NCBI GenBank assembly: GCA_037953625.1
Contig: CM075649.1
Coordinates: 96,229,290-96,293,289, forward strand
Source of the DNA: Crotalaria pallida
Taxonomy: Eukaryota > Streptophyta > Magnoliopsida > Fabales > Fabaceae
Direction: 5' to 3'
Length of the DNA: 64,000 nt
The position numbers and the translations under genes were made by a program. Under the pieces are notes generated by a model, which made no database searches, was not told the origin of the DNA, and saw only the letters and a program-made list of their open reading frames with translations. Positions 35,283 to 47,300 of this stretch are shown in pieces (position 1 is the first letter of the stretch; each line of letters begins with the position of its first letter).

Positions 35283-36455
35283 CTCTTAATAAGTTACCTA
35301 TATACCACGGCGTCTTAAGGGAAGCCCCTCTCTCACCTCAATACCGAAGGTCTCCGAAAGCTCTCCGAAATTTCCCGATCGTTAATTCCGTCTTGTTCCC
35401 TTTGCGTCGTTCGTCCGAACTATAGCATTTTTCCCCGTGCGTTAGAAACGTTTTAACGAATTCATTACTTTATTTTAGAAAACACTTTGGAATCATTCTT
35501 ATTTGAAATCACGTTGTTCATATTCAAAAAGCTTTCCAAATCCAAATTAAATAAAATGTTTTCAAGAAACTTTGAAAATAATTTTCTTATCAAAACAGAA
35601 TTCATTCTTCTTGATATAAATCCATGTTATAAAAATTATTATTCTTAGTCATTAGACAAAATTCAAGACTTAGGATCATAAGGTAACATCAAATCAATTT
35701 AAATTCCCTTAAACCATATGTTTCAGTAAAACATTTTTCAATCTTTTGGAAATTCAAATAGAGAAACACATTCAGATAACATATTCACAACTTCACAGAC
35801 ACTAGTCACATTAAAATCATTAAATCATCAACATAAAATTTCTTTTTAATTATTAACTCAATTTATTTCTTTTTATCTTTAGAAACCGAAAGGGATTAAA
35901 GAAACCACACATCAATCCAATCACACACATAGCATCAACACATAATCATTTACAAAGATCATTTCATATGAACAGATTTTCCAATTACATAGACATGCTT
36001 AGGCCGAATCATATAGATGGAATTTTTACAAAGATTTATGCACACATACAAACACAAAGCAATTGAAATTATTTTTCTTTCATTTTTTTTTTTGATTGAG
36101 AACCGAGAACATAAGAAGGAAACTTAATTTATTTTCTTAACCTAAATCAATTAACAAGTTAAAATCATAGTTCACCTCAAGATTTATACACATATTCAAT
36201 TATTTCATGCATGCATTCCTAAGTTCCCAAATTAAGTTAATTCTCATCCTAAATGCAACTTAAACAAGGATTAAATATGATTTCCTATTCTTCTCTCACA
36301 TGGCCGAATGCTAGATGCAAACAGACAAGATTTTTAGTTCAATTTTTTTCAACATACAAAATCACATAATTAAATCAATCAACAAGTTAAAACACCAATC
36401 ATTCTAAAGTCACACATATGCAACTAATTCATGTATGCACACATAAAGGCACAAA

Positions 36456-36778
36456 ATAATGCCAAAGGGGGAGAAATATGATGTTTTGAATTGATTGGAA
36501 TGTTTCTCAAAGGTGGAGAAATGATTGTTGGAGAAATAATATGATTTTTAGATGTTTGTTTGGAGAAAGGTTGTTTTTGTTGTTTTTATGTAGGTTGAGC
36601 AAAGTTGTTGAAGATAGGGGGAGAATCAAGATTATCTCAATTGGATTCAAATGTCAAAAGCATTTATTGAGGGGGAGCAAGAGTCTCACCAAGTGATCAA
36701 ATTGTTAAAGCATCAACAACTTCAACGAACTTCAAAGAACTTCAAAACATGGTTTGTCATTTTAAAAAAGGGGGAGAT
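36456..36778 (+). repeat. copia internal 3'-end fragment
   Basis: These 323 bases match 40661-40983, including AATGCCAAAGGGGGAG and the polypurine tract before the LTR. No gag lies upstream; family D LTR sequence does. Confidence 0.9.
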
Positions 36779-38347
36779 TGTAAGTTCCATGATGAATGTT
36801 TTGATAATGACAAAGTGTTTTGAACAAGCTATCATGTGATGATCAAGTTCAAGTTCAACAAGCAACAACAAACATCAAGTGAAGAAGAGAGAACAAGCTC
36901 ATGAAGACTTAAGTTTGAGTGTAATTGTTTTTGTTTTATCTTTTGCCTCTCAAGCTTCATAGGTTTTCTTTTGGGTAGTTTGTTTAGAGGGTAGTGAATC
37001 TCATTCATAAGTCATGATTTAATCATAATTTGAGTTTTTACTTAACCTAGAATCAATAGGTGGCTTAAAGGTTTTAAAGGAAAGGTTGGGTTTTGAGAAA
37101 ACAAGTTTTAAACAAGTGCAGTATAGTTTTACTCGAGTATGAGTTTGTTTAATCGAGTATTACTCGAGTATGCTGTAATCTACTCGAGTAGATACTACAG
37201 AACTGATTTTTAAAATACGATTTTTACTTCTCAAAATCAGTTTTCAAGTGCCATAACTTTTGGGTATTCTATAAAAACCTTTTCCTAACCTTTGTGATCA
37301 TAACCTATCATTTTGATATTCATTTTACAAAGAATCAAGCCACTCTATTCTCTCTCAATTTCAAAGATAAAAGCTTTCATATTTTCATATTCTTTGATCA
37401 AGAACCTTTGAATCTCTTGTGTGATTTGTCATAGCTATTGATTGAGATTCATTAGGATTGTTATGTGTATTCATTGAGTTGTAATCTTTGCAATAAGGCA
37501 AGCCACTACAACAAACAAGAAGCCTTGGTGTGTCGATTATCATCAAGCAAAGTTCAAGCAATTGAAGAAAGTCTTGGTTGTGAATCAAGCAAAGAGAAGC
37601 CTTGATGTGTGGATTATCATCAACCAATTGAAGACTTGTTGTGTCGATTATCAACAAGGGGTAGAGGTTAGATTAGAGAGAAGATCAATAGGATTACAAG
37701 GCAAGGGTGTCGGTTATCTCTTGTAGGCTAGCAAGAAGGAAGTCTTGTGAGGCAATCACTTGTAATTTGAGAAACTCTAATTCCTCATAGTGAAGAATCT
37801 CTCTTGGTTGAAGAGGGGACTGGATGTAGCTTTCAAGCGGATGAAAGTGAACCAGGATAAATCACTATGTCGTATCGCTAAACCCTTACTCTTTATATTC
37901 AAGTCATTTGATTGCGTTCTTGATTGAAAACCTAGAAAGATTGATTTTCATAATTGATTGAATTGAATCTTTATTTGTTCAAATTGATAAAGGGAAAATC
38001 ATTTTCATAACTAGGTTAATCAATAAGAATATAGGTGTTAATCATCTCCGTTGAATCTCTGATCTTTTATGTGAATTGATTGATTTTCGTATGTGAATGA
38101 AAACTTGATTTTTCTGGTTTCTGTCAGATATACTCGAGTAAACGAGTCTTTAATCGAGTACTACTCGAGTACTCTAAAATCTACTCGAGTAAACCTGAGA
38201 GTTTTTGGAAAAATATTTTGTTTTGATTGTTTCGATTTGTTTCGTTCGAAAATCTTTCAAGGTAGCTTAGACACCTATTCAACCCCCCCTTCTAGGTGTA
38301 TTCCTAGGGTTCCTTTGTCTCTCCAACCACCAATTGCGGTTTCCTCA
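36779..38347 (+). repeat. copia 5' LTR (1569 bp)
   Basis: It starts TGTAAGTTCC after a polypurine tract and ends TTTCCTCA, two bases before the primer site. Clusters of ACTCGAGTA palindromes lie at about 37134-37192 and 38131-38196. A run of C at about 38284 differs in length from the other LTR. Confidence 0.9.
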
Positions 38348-38349
38348 AT

Positions 38350-38361
38350 TGGTATCAGAGC
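38350..38361 (+). promoter_or_regulatory. primer binding site (tRNA-Met type), copia
   Basis: TGGTATCAGAGC lies two bases after the LTR end, the standard plant copia first-strand primer site. Confidence 0.93.
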
Positions 38362-38419
38362 TCGGTCGAAAGACACGAGCATAAGAGCTTTTTCGTAAAG
38401 ATCCTTTAAGAAAATCGCA

Positions 38420-40207
38420 ATGGGTTCTACGAATCCCTTTGGTGGTGAAGGTTATTCAATAAATCGTCCTCCATTGTTTGTCGGAGAAGGCTATGCATAT
38501 TGGAAAGTTATAATGAAAATCTTTATCCAAGCCATAGATAGTGAAATTTGGAAAGTAGTTGAAAAAGGTCCTCATATCCCCTCTAGTTTAGTTGAAGGTG
38601 TAGAACAATTGATCCCCGAGGATAAGTGGAAGGATGATGATAGAAAGAACGTTCAATATGATTATAAAGCAAAGAATATCATTACCTCCGCTTTATCCTA
38701 TGACGAGTTCTTTAGAGTTTCTCAATGTTCTAGTGCTAAGGAAATGTGGGACACTTTACAAGTGACTCATGAAGGAACTAGTGAGGTTAGGAGAGCTAGA
38801 TTGAATGCTTTAATGCGTGATTATGAATTGTTTCATATGCTTCCAAATGAATCTATTAATGATATGCAAAAGTGTTTTACTCATATTATAAATCATTTAC
38901 TTGCTCTTGGTAAGACTTTCTTACAAGGTGAACTTTCTAACAAAGTGTTGAGATGTTTAGACAGGAATTGGCAACCAAAAGTAACGGCTATTGTTGAATC
39001 TAAGAATTTGGATGCTATGGATCTAGCAACACTTTTTGGAAAGCTTCAAGAACATGAAATGGAGCTTGGACGATTAAGTATCAATGAAGAGTCGGATAAA
39101 AACAAAGAAAGAAAGGGACTTGCTCTTAAAGTCAAAAGTGGATACAAAAAGAAAGAAAGTTCCGATGATGATGATAGTGAAGATTCCGATTCGGATGTTG
39201 ATGAAAAAGACATGAAACTTCTACTAAGGAAGTTTGACAAGTTTCTAAGGAGAAAAGGAAGGTTGAACAAGGACAAAAGTAAAGAGAAGGATTCCCCACA
39301 CTACAAGACCAAAACTTCAAAAGAAGGTGTAGTTTGCCATGAATGTGGAAAGCCCGGACATCTCAAGTATTCATGCTCTAGGTATCTCAAGAAGAAGGAG
39401 AAAGACAAGAAAAATTCAAAACACAAAAGGGCATACATAGTTTGGGATAGTGATGTAGAAGAGAAGAAAAGCACATCGAGTAGTTCGTCGGATGATGAAG
39501 AAGTTGCTAATCTCAACTTGCTTGTTCAAGTCAATGAAGAGGAAAGTTCAAATGATGAATCAAGTGAACAAAGCGAGGATAGCAATGTAAGTCTTACTAA
39601 ATCCGAAATTTCTTCTAAATATGAATTGTTATACAATGCTTATGAAGAAATGCATGAACAACTTGAAAAACTAGCTTTGAATAACATTGAAAGGAAGAAG
39701 CTCATTTTGAAACATCAAAAAGAGATTTTAGATCTTCAAAAACAAGTTGATGAGCTTAATCTTGAAAATGAAACTCTTGATCTTATATATGCTAGTTCTT
39801 CTTGTGATTGTGCTAGTAGATTGAATATTGTGGTTGATTGTGAGAATTGCAAGTTGCTTAAAGATGAAAATGCTATTTTGAAAAATAAGCTTGCAAGTTT
39901 CACAAATGGTGATATTAGATTGCGCACATTGTTAAATTTTCAAAGAGAAAATTCAAACAAGTTTTGTTTGGGTTATACTAATGCTAAGAGTAAATCTCAT
40001 AGAAATGTTGTTGATTTTTCTAAAGTTGATTTTTCAAATGCACCAACATGTTTCTATTGTGGTACTCATGGACATACTTCAAATGTGTGTTATATTAAAG
40101 TGCATGGTATACCTAAAGGAGATTTTGTTTGGATGAAAAAGGGTGAAAGTCCCTACACTAACAAAAATGGATCCAAAACCATTTGGATACCAAAAAGCAA
40201 AGCATGA
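38420..40207 (+). CDS. gag: Ty1/copia gag (Maximus/SIRE-like), intact
   Basis: The 595-codon frame starts at ATG 38420 (MGSTNPFGGEGYSINRPPLF), 58 bp after the primer site, and ends at 40207. Residues about 10-220 form a UBN2-type gag domain (FVGEGYAYWKVIMK; CSSAKEMWDTLQVTHEG). An acidic patch (DDDDSEDSDSDVDEKD) lies near 248-265. A first CCHC knuckle (CHECGKPGHLKYSC) begins at residue 306, a serine/acidic stretch covers about 350-390, a likely coiled coil about 395-475, and a second knuckle (CFYCGTHGHTSNVC) begins near 544 before WIPKSKA at the end. Gag builds the cytoplasmic particle and binds element RNA. No protease, integrase or reverse transcriptase follows, so mobility would need enzymes from another element. 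It is the only long unbroken frame in the window. Confidence 0.9.
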   Translation: MGSTNPFGGEGYSINRPPLFVGEGYAYWKVIMKIFIQAIDSEIWKVVEKGPHIPSSLVEGVEQLIPEDKWKDDDRKNVQYDYKAKNIITSALSYDEFFRVSQCSSAKEMWDTLQVTHEGTSEVRRARLNALMRDYELFHMLPNESINDMQKCFTHIINHLLALGKTFLQGELSNKVLRCLDRNWQPKVTAIVESKNLDAMDLATLFGKLQEHEMELGRLSINEESDKNKERKGLALKVKSGYKKKESSDDDDSEDSDSDVDEKDMKLLLRKFDKFLRRKGRLNKDKSKEKDSPHYKTKTSKEGVVCHECGKPGHLKYSCSRYLKKKEKDKKNSKHKRAYIVWDSDVEEKKSTSSSSSDDEEVANLNLLVQVNEEESSNDESSEQSEDSNVSLTKSEISSKYELLYNAYEEMHEQLEKLALNNIERKKLILKHQKEILDLQKQVDELNLENETLDLIYASSSCDCASRLNIVVDCENCKLLKDENAILKNKLASFTNGDIRLRTLLNFQRENSNKFCLGYTNAKSKSHRNVVDFSKVDFSNAPTCFYCGTHGHTSNVCYIKVHGIPKGDFVWMKKGESPYTNKNGSKTIWIPKSKA

Positions 40208-40970
40208 TTGTTTTGTAGGTATGATTGAAGAGCAAAGAGAGCTTACAAGTGTTATTCATATTTGCATCTTCAATTGGTATCAAAAGAAGTCCTACAATAT
40301 GGTACAAATGTTATGGTTAGATTGTGAACTTCATATGGTATCTTCTCAATTGGTATTACTTTTCTAAATGTTTAATTAATTCAATTTGTATCATTGAGAG
40401 ATCATTAGTTGATTATCATGCTTTTGTGATTATTGATACTTCTTTACAATTAATATCTTCTTTGTTAAGTGATATTATGATCTTTTTAGTTCCCAATTGG
40501 TATCATATTTCATTGTTATATTCTCTTGCCAATTGGTATTACATTTCAAAGTATAGTTCTATTGTATTTGTTCAATTGATATCAATGTTGTAAAGAAATG
40601 ATCATTGATTTTTTACCTTGGCTTAGATGTTATATTTCAATTGGTATATATTACTTTTTGATAATGCCAAAGGGGGAGAAATATGATGTTTTGAATTGAT
40701 TGGAATGTTTCTCAAAGGTGGAGAAATGATTGTTGGAGAAATAATATGATTTTTAGATGTTTGTTTGGAGAAAGGTTGATTTTGTTGTTTTTATGTAGGT
40801 TGATCAAAGTTGTTGAAGATAGGGGGAGAATCAAGCTTATCTCAATTGGATTCAAATGTCAAAAGCATTTATTGAGGGGGAGCAAGAGTCTCACCAAGTG
40901 ATCAAATTGTTAAAGCATCAACAACTTCAACGAACTTCAAAGAACTTCAAAACATGGTTTGTCATTTTCA
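40208..40970 (+). other. non-coding internal region after copia gag
   Basis: There is no polymerase frame. It holds repeated CAATTGGTATCA-like words (40271-40649) and ends in AATGCCAAAGGGGGAG and further G-rich tracts (GATAGGGGGAGAATC, GAGGGGGAGC) before the polypurine tract. Confidence 0.8.
40271..40649 (+). repeat. eight CAATTGGTATCA-like words
   Basis: Copies begin at 40271, 40347, 40382 (CAATTTGTATCA), 40447 (CAATTAATATCT), 40494, 40530, 40573 (CAATTGATATCA) and 40638. They resemble the junction TCAATTGGTATCAGAGC at the LTR end and primer site (38345-38361) but lack the GAGC end. Confidence 0.8.
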
Positions 40971-40982
40971 AAAAGGGGGAGA
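40971..40982 (+). promoter_or_regulatory. polypurine tract, copia
   Basis: AAAAGGGGGAGA directly precedes the 3' LTR; the same tract precedes the other LTR at 36779. Confidence 0.9.
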
Positions 40983-40983
40983 T

Positions 40984-42550
40984 TGTAAGTTCCATGATGA
41001 ATGTTTTGATAATGACAAAGTGTTTTGAACAAGCTATCATGTGATGATCAAGTTCAAGTTCAACAAGCAACAACAAACATCAAGTGAAGAAGAGAGAACA
41101 AGCTCATGAAGACTTAAGTTTGAGTGTAATTGTTTTTGTTTTATCTTTTGCCTCTCAAGCTTCATAGGTTTTCTTTTGGGTAGTTTGTTTAGAGGGTAGT
41201 GAATCTCATTCATAAGTCATGATTTAATCATAATTTGAGTTTTTACTTAACCTAGAATCAATAGGTGGCTTAAAGGTTTTAAAGGAAAGGTTGGGTTTTG
41301 AGAAAACAAGTTTTAAACAAGTGTAGTATAGTTTTACTCGAGTATGAGTTTGTTTAATCGAGTACTACTCGAGTATGCTGTAATCTACTCGAGTAGATAC
41401 TGCAGAACTGATTTTTAAAATACGATTTTTACTTCTCAAAATCAGTTTTCAAGTGCCATAACTTTTGGGTATTCTATAAAAACCTTTTCCTAACCTTTGT
41501 GATCATAACCTATCATTTTGATATTCATTTTACAAAGAATCAAGCCACTCTATTCTCTCTCAATTTCAAAGATAAAAGCTTTCATATTTTCATATTCTTT
41601 GATCAAGAACCTTTGAATCTCTTGTGTGATTTGTCATAGCTATTGATTGAGATTCATTAGGATTGTTATGTGTATTCATTGAGTTGTAATCTTTGCAATA
41701 AGGCAAGCCACTACAACAAACAAGAAGCCTTGGTGTGTCGATTATCATCAAGCAAAGTTCAAGCAATTGAAGAAAGTCTTGGTTGTGAATCAAGCAAAGA
41801 GAAGCCTTGATGTGTGGATTATGATCAACCAATTGAAGACTTGTTGTGTCGATTACCAACAAGGGGTAGAGGTTAGATTAGAGAGAAGATCAATAGGATT
41901 ACAAGGCAAGGGTGTCGGTTATCTCTTGTAGGCTAGCAAGAAGGAAGTCTTGTGAGGCAATCACTTGTAATTTGAGAACTCTAATTCCTCATAGTGAAGA
42001 ATCTCTCTTGGTTGAAGAGGGGACTGGATGTAGCTTTCAAGCGGATGAAAGTGAACCAGGATAAATCACTGTGTCGTATCTCTAAACCCTTACTCTTTAT
42101 ATTCAAGTCATTTGATTGCGTTCTTGATTGAAAACCTAGAAAGATTGATTTTCATAATTGATTGAATTGAATATTTATTTGTTCAAATTTATAAAGGGAA
42201 AATCATTTTCATAACTAGGTTAATCAATAAGAATATAGGTGTTAATCATCTCCGTTGAATCTCTGATCTTTTATGTGAATTGATTGATTTTCGTATGTGA
42301 ATGAAAACTTGATTTTTCTGGTTTCTGTCAGATATACTCGAGTAAACGAGTCTTTAATCGAGTACTACTCGAGTACTCTGAAATCTACTCGAGTAAACCT
42401 GAGAGTTTTTGGAAAAATATTTTGTTTTGATTGTTTCGATTTGTTTCGTTCGAAAATCTTTCAAGGTAGCTTAGACACCTATTCAACCCCCCTTCTAGGT
42501 GTATTCCTAGGGTTCCTTTGTCTCTCCAACCACCAATTGCGGTTTCCTCA
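40984..42550 (+). repeat. copia 3' LTR (1567 bp)
   Basis: TGTAAGTTCC...TTTCCTCA matches the 5' LTR nearly base for base. The right flank (ATTAGATCTAGCC) is family D sequence; a left target duplication cannot be read because the left LTR is lost. Confidence 0.9.
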
Positions 42551-44394
42551 ATTAGATCTAGCCCTATAACATACATGCATTCACTTTTCACACAATAAAA
42601 ACATGAGTTTCATTTTTATCAAGTATGGCCGAATGGCCTCTCACAAAATAAGGCATACATAAAAAAAAATCAAATACTTAAACTAAATCATGTTCACACC
42701 TTAAATATCATTTTAAGACTTGGTTATTAAATTTTCTCTTTGAAAAACCGTGACATGTACTTAAACAAAAACATGATTTCTCTACTTAAAATTAACATAC
42801 ATGGACATGGATCATGAAATGTTTGCACATAAATCCACAAAGTCACTGTGAAATCAACATGTAAAGTGAAAGATCTCAACTTCATTTTCAAGCAACTTTA
42901 AGTCATATATTTGTTCATAAAGAAATCTCACAACACAACATAGACTTCATTTAGACAAGAAAATTTACATGCAAGGTAAAAGTCCTCAAATCAAGTTCAA
43001 AACACAAATTAATTTATCAAATTTTTTTTCTTGAAAAACATCATAGCTCACGGTTTTGACAAAAATTCAACATGCAAGGCCAATTAATTTATTTTACCAT
43101 TCATTAAACTTAGATCATAAATTAGTTTATCAAATAAACACATAAACAAACATAGATCATAGTTTAGAACAAGAAGAACATACATACAAGAAGGATTTGT
43201 GTTGAGTTTCACAAAAATTAAACAAAACTTTGGATCTTTAAGTTTGAGTTAGAAAAATATTAAGATCTAGCAAGAGCATGCAAACCGAATCATACACATA
43301 GAGTCACAAATATTACAAATAAATTTTAGTCCATGAAAGTCGAAGAACAAGAAAGAGTAACATGTAAATTCACCTTACAAGGCATAAAAATAGACATGCA
43401 AGAAGAAAAGGAAGCGATCTATAACTAAAAATCAAATGAAACTCTAGACTATTACATTTCTTCTCTTGGTCTTCGAATTTCCTAGCAAGAAGGGTGGTTC
43501 TTCAAGCTCCTAAGGCTTAGATCTCCAAAGGGGAATGGCTTGATCTAAGGTTTTGGGTTTCCTTCTTCTTCCTCCTAAGGCCTCACGGCCAACACCTTCT
43601 TTTTCTTCCTCTATTTCTTTTCTTATTCTCTCTAAAGGTTTGATGAGTCCTTTAGAGAAGTCTATTGTGTTTGGAAGGAATGAGAATGGGTGAAAATGAA
43701 ATGAATCAAGGCCACATGCATAAATAAACTCACGAATCACCCCTTTTTGCCCTTGGCTTAATTCGGCCAACACACAATTAGGGAGGGGCGGTTTTGTCCT
43801 TCTTATTTTGCATGGCTAGATGTCTCCAAAGTCAAGGGGACATGGTGATGTGGTCTAGGTCTTAGGGGTTAATTACGTTGAATGGGTCATTGGCTCTAGT
43901 TAGGGTTTCTCCTCTCATTTAGTTGGGTTTTGGTTCCTAGTTTGGTTCCTTTGGTTTCTTAATCTCTAAGTCTCTAAAATTCTAAGCCTACACACACACA
44001 TGCACACACCCACGGCACACACATAACACACACACTTATCATGCACTTGAAAATGACACATACACACCTTCATGCACAAGCACACAACCGTGGCACCTTC
44101 ACATGCACACACATGTCACACACATTTTTATTTTCTTAAATCATTAATTTATTTCTAATCATGTTTACTTAAAAATTACTAATTCACATAATCATGCAAC
44201 TAATTCCAAGAAATTATATTAGCAACCATTTCCATGCACCACATATTACACATACATTAAATCAAACACACATCACACAAAACTCATACCAAAACAACAT
44301 CACAAAAACACATTTTCTCAAAATTTCGTATTCCTTAAATTCTGAAAATAAGTTTTTTATAAATCAGCCCACAAAATTCTAAAAATTAAATTTT
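42551..44394 (-). mobile_element. family D LTR, continuation after copia
   Basis: GGCCGAATGGCC (42627-42638) and the CTTCTTCCTCCTAAGG segment (about 43563) match the solo D copy reversed. It is AT-rich with CA-rich text at 43988-44115 and no genes. Confidence 0.8.
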
Positions 44395-47300
44395 CAGAAC
44401 TTACCACGGTATTAGACCCAGTCCCCACCACGTTAGTGCGCCACTTATGGAGTTCGTTCTGCCCAGAAACATACTCTAGACTTCTTGACGTTTCACCGTC
44501 ATCGTCCTCCCCTAATGCAATCTCGTCCTAAGTATCCGCAGATACTTATCGTTTCTTCCTCTCCACTACTTCGCACTCTCATACCTCACCGCGTATGTCT
44601 TTTAAGTCTTTTAATCTTTTTAATTATCCTAAGGTCGGCCCATCCTTCGTGCAACCCTTCAAAGAGTCCCGACCACTAACTTTGCACAAACTTTCTCTCA
44701 TCATTTATCACATATCGCTTCAACAAGTCTTCATCTCAATCTTTCTCATCTCATTTCTCAACATACTTTCCACTATCTCTCTTAACAATCACATTCCGAG
44801 TCTCTTCTCAAAATAACCTCTTCACAATTTTTTTCAAAACAATCTTTCAAAAATATCATTTCTCAAAATCTCCTTTCACAGACTTTCACAAAATATGGTT
44901 CTCACAAACTTTTTCATAAAATGTCATTTCATGAAACTTTCTCAAAAATCTGGTTTCACCTCTTTTGAAAATTTTCTTTCAAAACCTTTCGAAAAATCTT
45001 TTCTCAAGCTTCTAAAAATCTCTTTTTTAAAAGCTCTCATAAAATCCATCTCCAAAACTTTTCTGAGAATACTATTTATAAAGAATCTCTCTCCAAAAAT
45101 GATGTTTATTAAAAACAAGGTTTTCCAAACATTTTTCCAACAATAAGATTTTATAAAATCCTTTCAAAAATACACTTTCACAAATCTCGTCAAAATTCCC
45201 TTTCGAAAACATTTTTCAGAAATCCATTTTTGCTGAGCGCTAATGGAGGAGCAAGCTCGACTCAACATTAGTTCCCAGTCTAAAACCAAAAACAAGGGAG
45301 CCCCGCTCCACTCAAATCTCAGCTCATATCCAATAGACAACATCACTCTCCCCAGCTCTGGCTCGTTCTCAACCTTATCATTCATTCTCTTTCCCCCAAT
45401 CTCATTTCTTTCTCTCTGTCTATTCCATTTCATTATTCTTTGCTCATACTTATAACATTACTTCACAATCGTATTTATTTCTTCTCTATCTTCAGGACGT
45501 AACAGACGTCCATCAATAGTTTACTCATCATAATCAATAACAATAAGCAGTATCAACAGAATTAAAAACATACTATCAACACACAACATCACACAATAAT
45601 AATGTGGTCTTTGTCACCTTCGTATAAGTGGCCACACAAACAAACAATTGTCACTTATACTACTGACTCCAACCACTTAGTCCCGATCTTTGAGATGATG
45701 CGGGACGTCCTACTAAATCACCTAAACACCACAGTGTCTTAGGATAGCTTCTCTCTCACCTGGGGGTCCAGCTATTTAATGCGTACCGTCTCCTCGGATC
45801 CTTCGTGCCACCGGCTGCCCCAATCCCTCGTCTTCCAAATTCCTCGTACTAAATAAAATATGCTTATGTTATTAACTGGTACTATGAAAATCTTTTCCAT
45901 AACTTAAACACTTCCTATTCCTCGTATTAAAACGCTTATGGTTTTATCAAAACAATTCTCATGTTTCCTAGTACATTAAATGTTTCAAAACCTTATGAAA
46001 ATATTTCATAAAAGGATTTAAACCAATTTGTTTGGTTGCTGGTCCTTCTTGGACATCACCTTAGTTATGTCCGAGAACACCGAAAAATTCGCTGTTTTCC
46101 ATCCGGCTTTTCTTAAATCGATTATTACTTGAAAACTTTACTTTAAATCACTTGAAAACATTTTCGAAGTTAAGAAATCATTTTAAATCATTCTGGGCAG
46201 CCATAAACACAATCCCAAAAATTCCAAATAAATTAAATCAAATTGTTTCAAAATCCATTAATTTCAAAATCGATTATACACTCAATTATTTTCCAATTGT
46301 CCACTTAACACACCACAACAAGTCACACACACACACAAGTATAATTTAAACACTTTTGCACTTAATTAAAACAAAACACTTAGGCATACACATATTCACA
46401 GGGATATAAATCAAACATGTACGTTTTATTCATGCAACTAAGCTTCCTAAATTTATTTTCTCCACTTGGCCGAATGTAATCCAAGTAAACAAGTCAAGAA
46501 TTACAAATGTAAAACACACAAATCAACTTGGTTTATGTCAAGCACTTAAATTCTATTTTCTTTTTCATGCAATACTCTATTTACTCTTTTTCTCCCTCTA
46601 AACCGATCACACACACTTACTCATTTAATTATAAAACACCCTACTTTTCCAAATCATTTAGTTTGTTTATTTCCTTTTTTTGATTAAAAAAAAACGAATA
46701 GGATTTTGACATTCACAACACAATCTTAAATAATTTTAATTTAACAATATTTCATAAAACATGTTTATTGCTTTTAGGTCACTTTATTGAGGAGATTCCT
46801 AGTCTACTAATCATGTATAGGCCGAATGCACCTCATCATAAATTAAGGTTTTATTTTCAAATCTTTCACATGCATGTTCATAGGACATGAACCAAAACAA
46901 AAATCACTTTTCAAAAACTTGTTTCTTTTGGTTCTTTCACAAAACCGAATTGAACAAAACAACAATACAATTCAAATACATTTACTTAAAATAAAAATAC
47001 AAGACATAATCATTTCCACAAGTAAATCATATGCACAAAGGGACCTAGCCTATTGGACCTTTTAGACCTACACTAGGCCGAATCATGATCATGGAAGAAA
47101 CAAAGTCTTTGATGCAAAATTTCAACATGCAAACCAAATCAAAGACATGCACTTCAAATACATGGTTTAGAGAAACACCACTCTTTTACTTTCATAAAAC
47201 TGTGACCTCTTGGTCACTTCAAACCTATTTTCATTTTTGTTTTTCTCTTGCATGCACTTTTAAAATCATACAAATCAAAGAGAAAACACATACAAGAAAC

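Larger units (their letters stand above)
36456..42550 (+). mobile_element. gag-only Ty1/copia element (Maximus/SIRE-like), partial tandem
   Basis: The order is: 3' end of an internal region (36456-36778), LTR (36779-38347), complete internal region (38348-40983), LTR (40984-42550). The internal region is only 2636 bp and codes for gag alone. The two LTRs differ at roughly a dozen sites seen by eye. The extra internal piece on the left shows that a further LTR or element once lay there, so this is what remains of a recombinant tandem. It sits in the family D LTR with matching D sequence, though not flush, on both sides. Confidence 0.88.
32836..44394 (-). mobile_element. family D LTR nested in LTR B copy 2
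   Basis: The left end TGTAACACCCCGATTTGGC is the reverse complement of the 3' end of the solo LTR at 13942. The right end (44394) lacks about 170 bp relative to the solo copy, and family B lost about 17 bp at the same junction, so no target duplication can be read. The LTR is itself split by a copia element at 36456-42550. Without it, length is about 5.5 kb. It contains both hairpin blocks (33748-33967; 35175-35282), a duplicated GGAGGAGCAAGCTCAACTC motif (34748 and 34810), GGCCGAAT words and CA-rich text. Confidence 0.85.
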
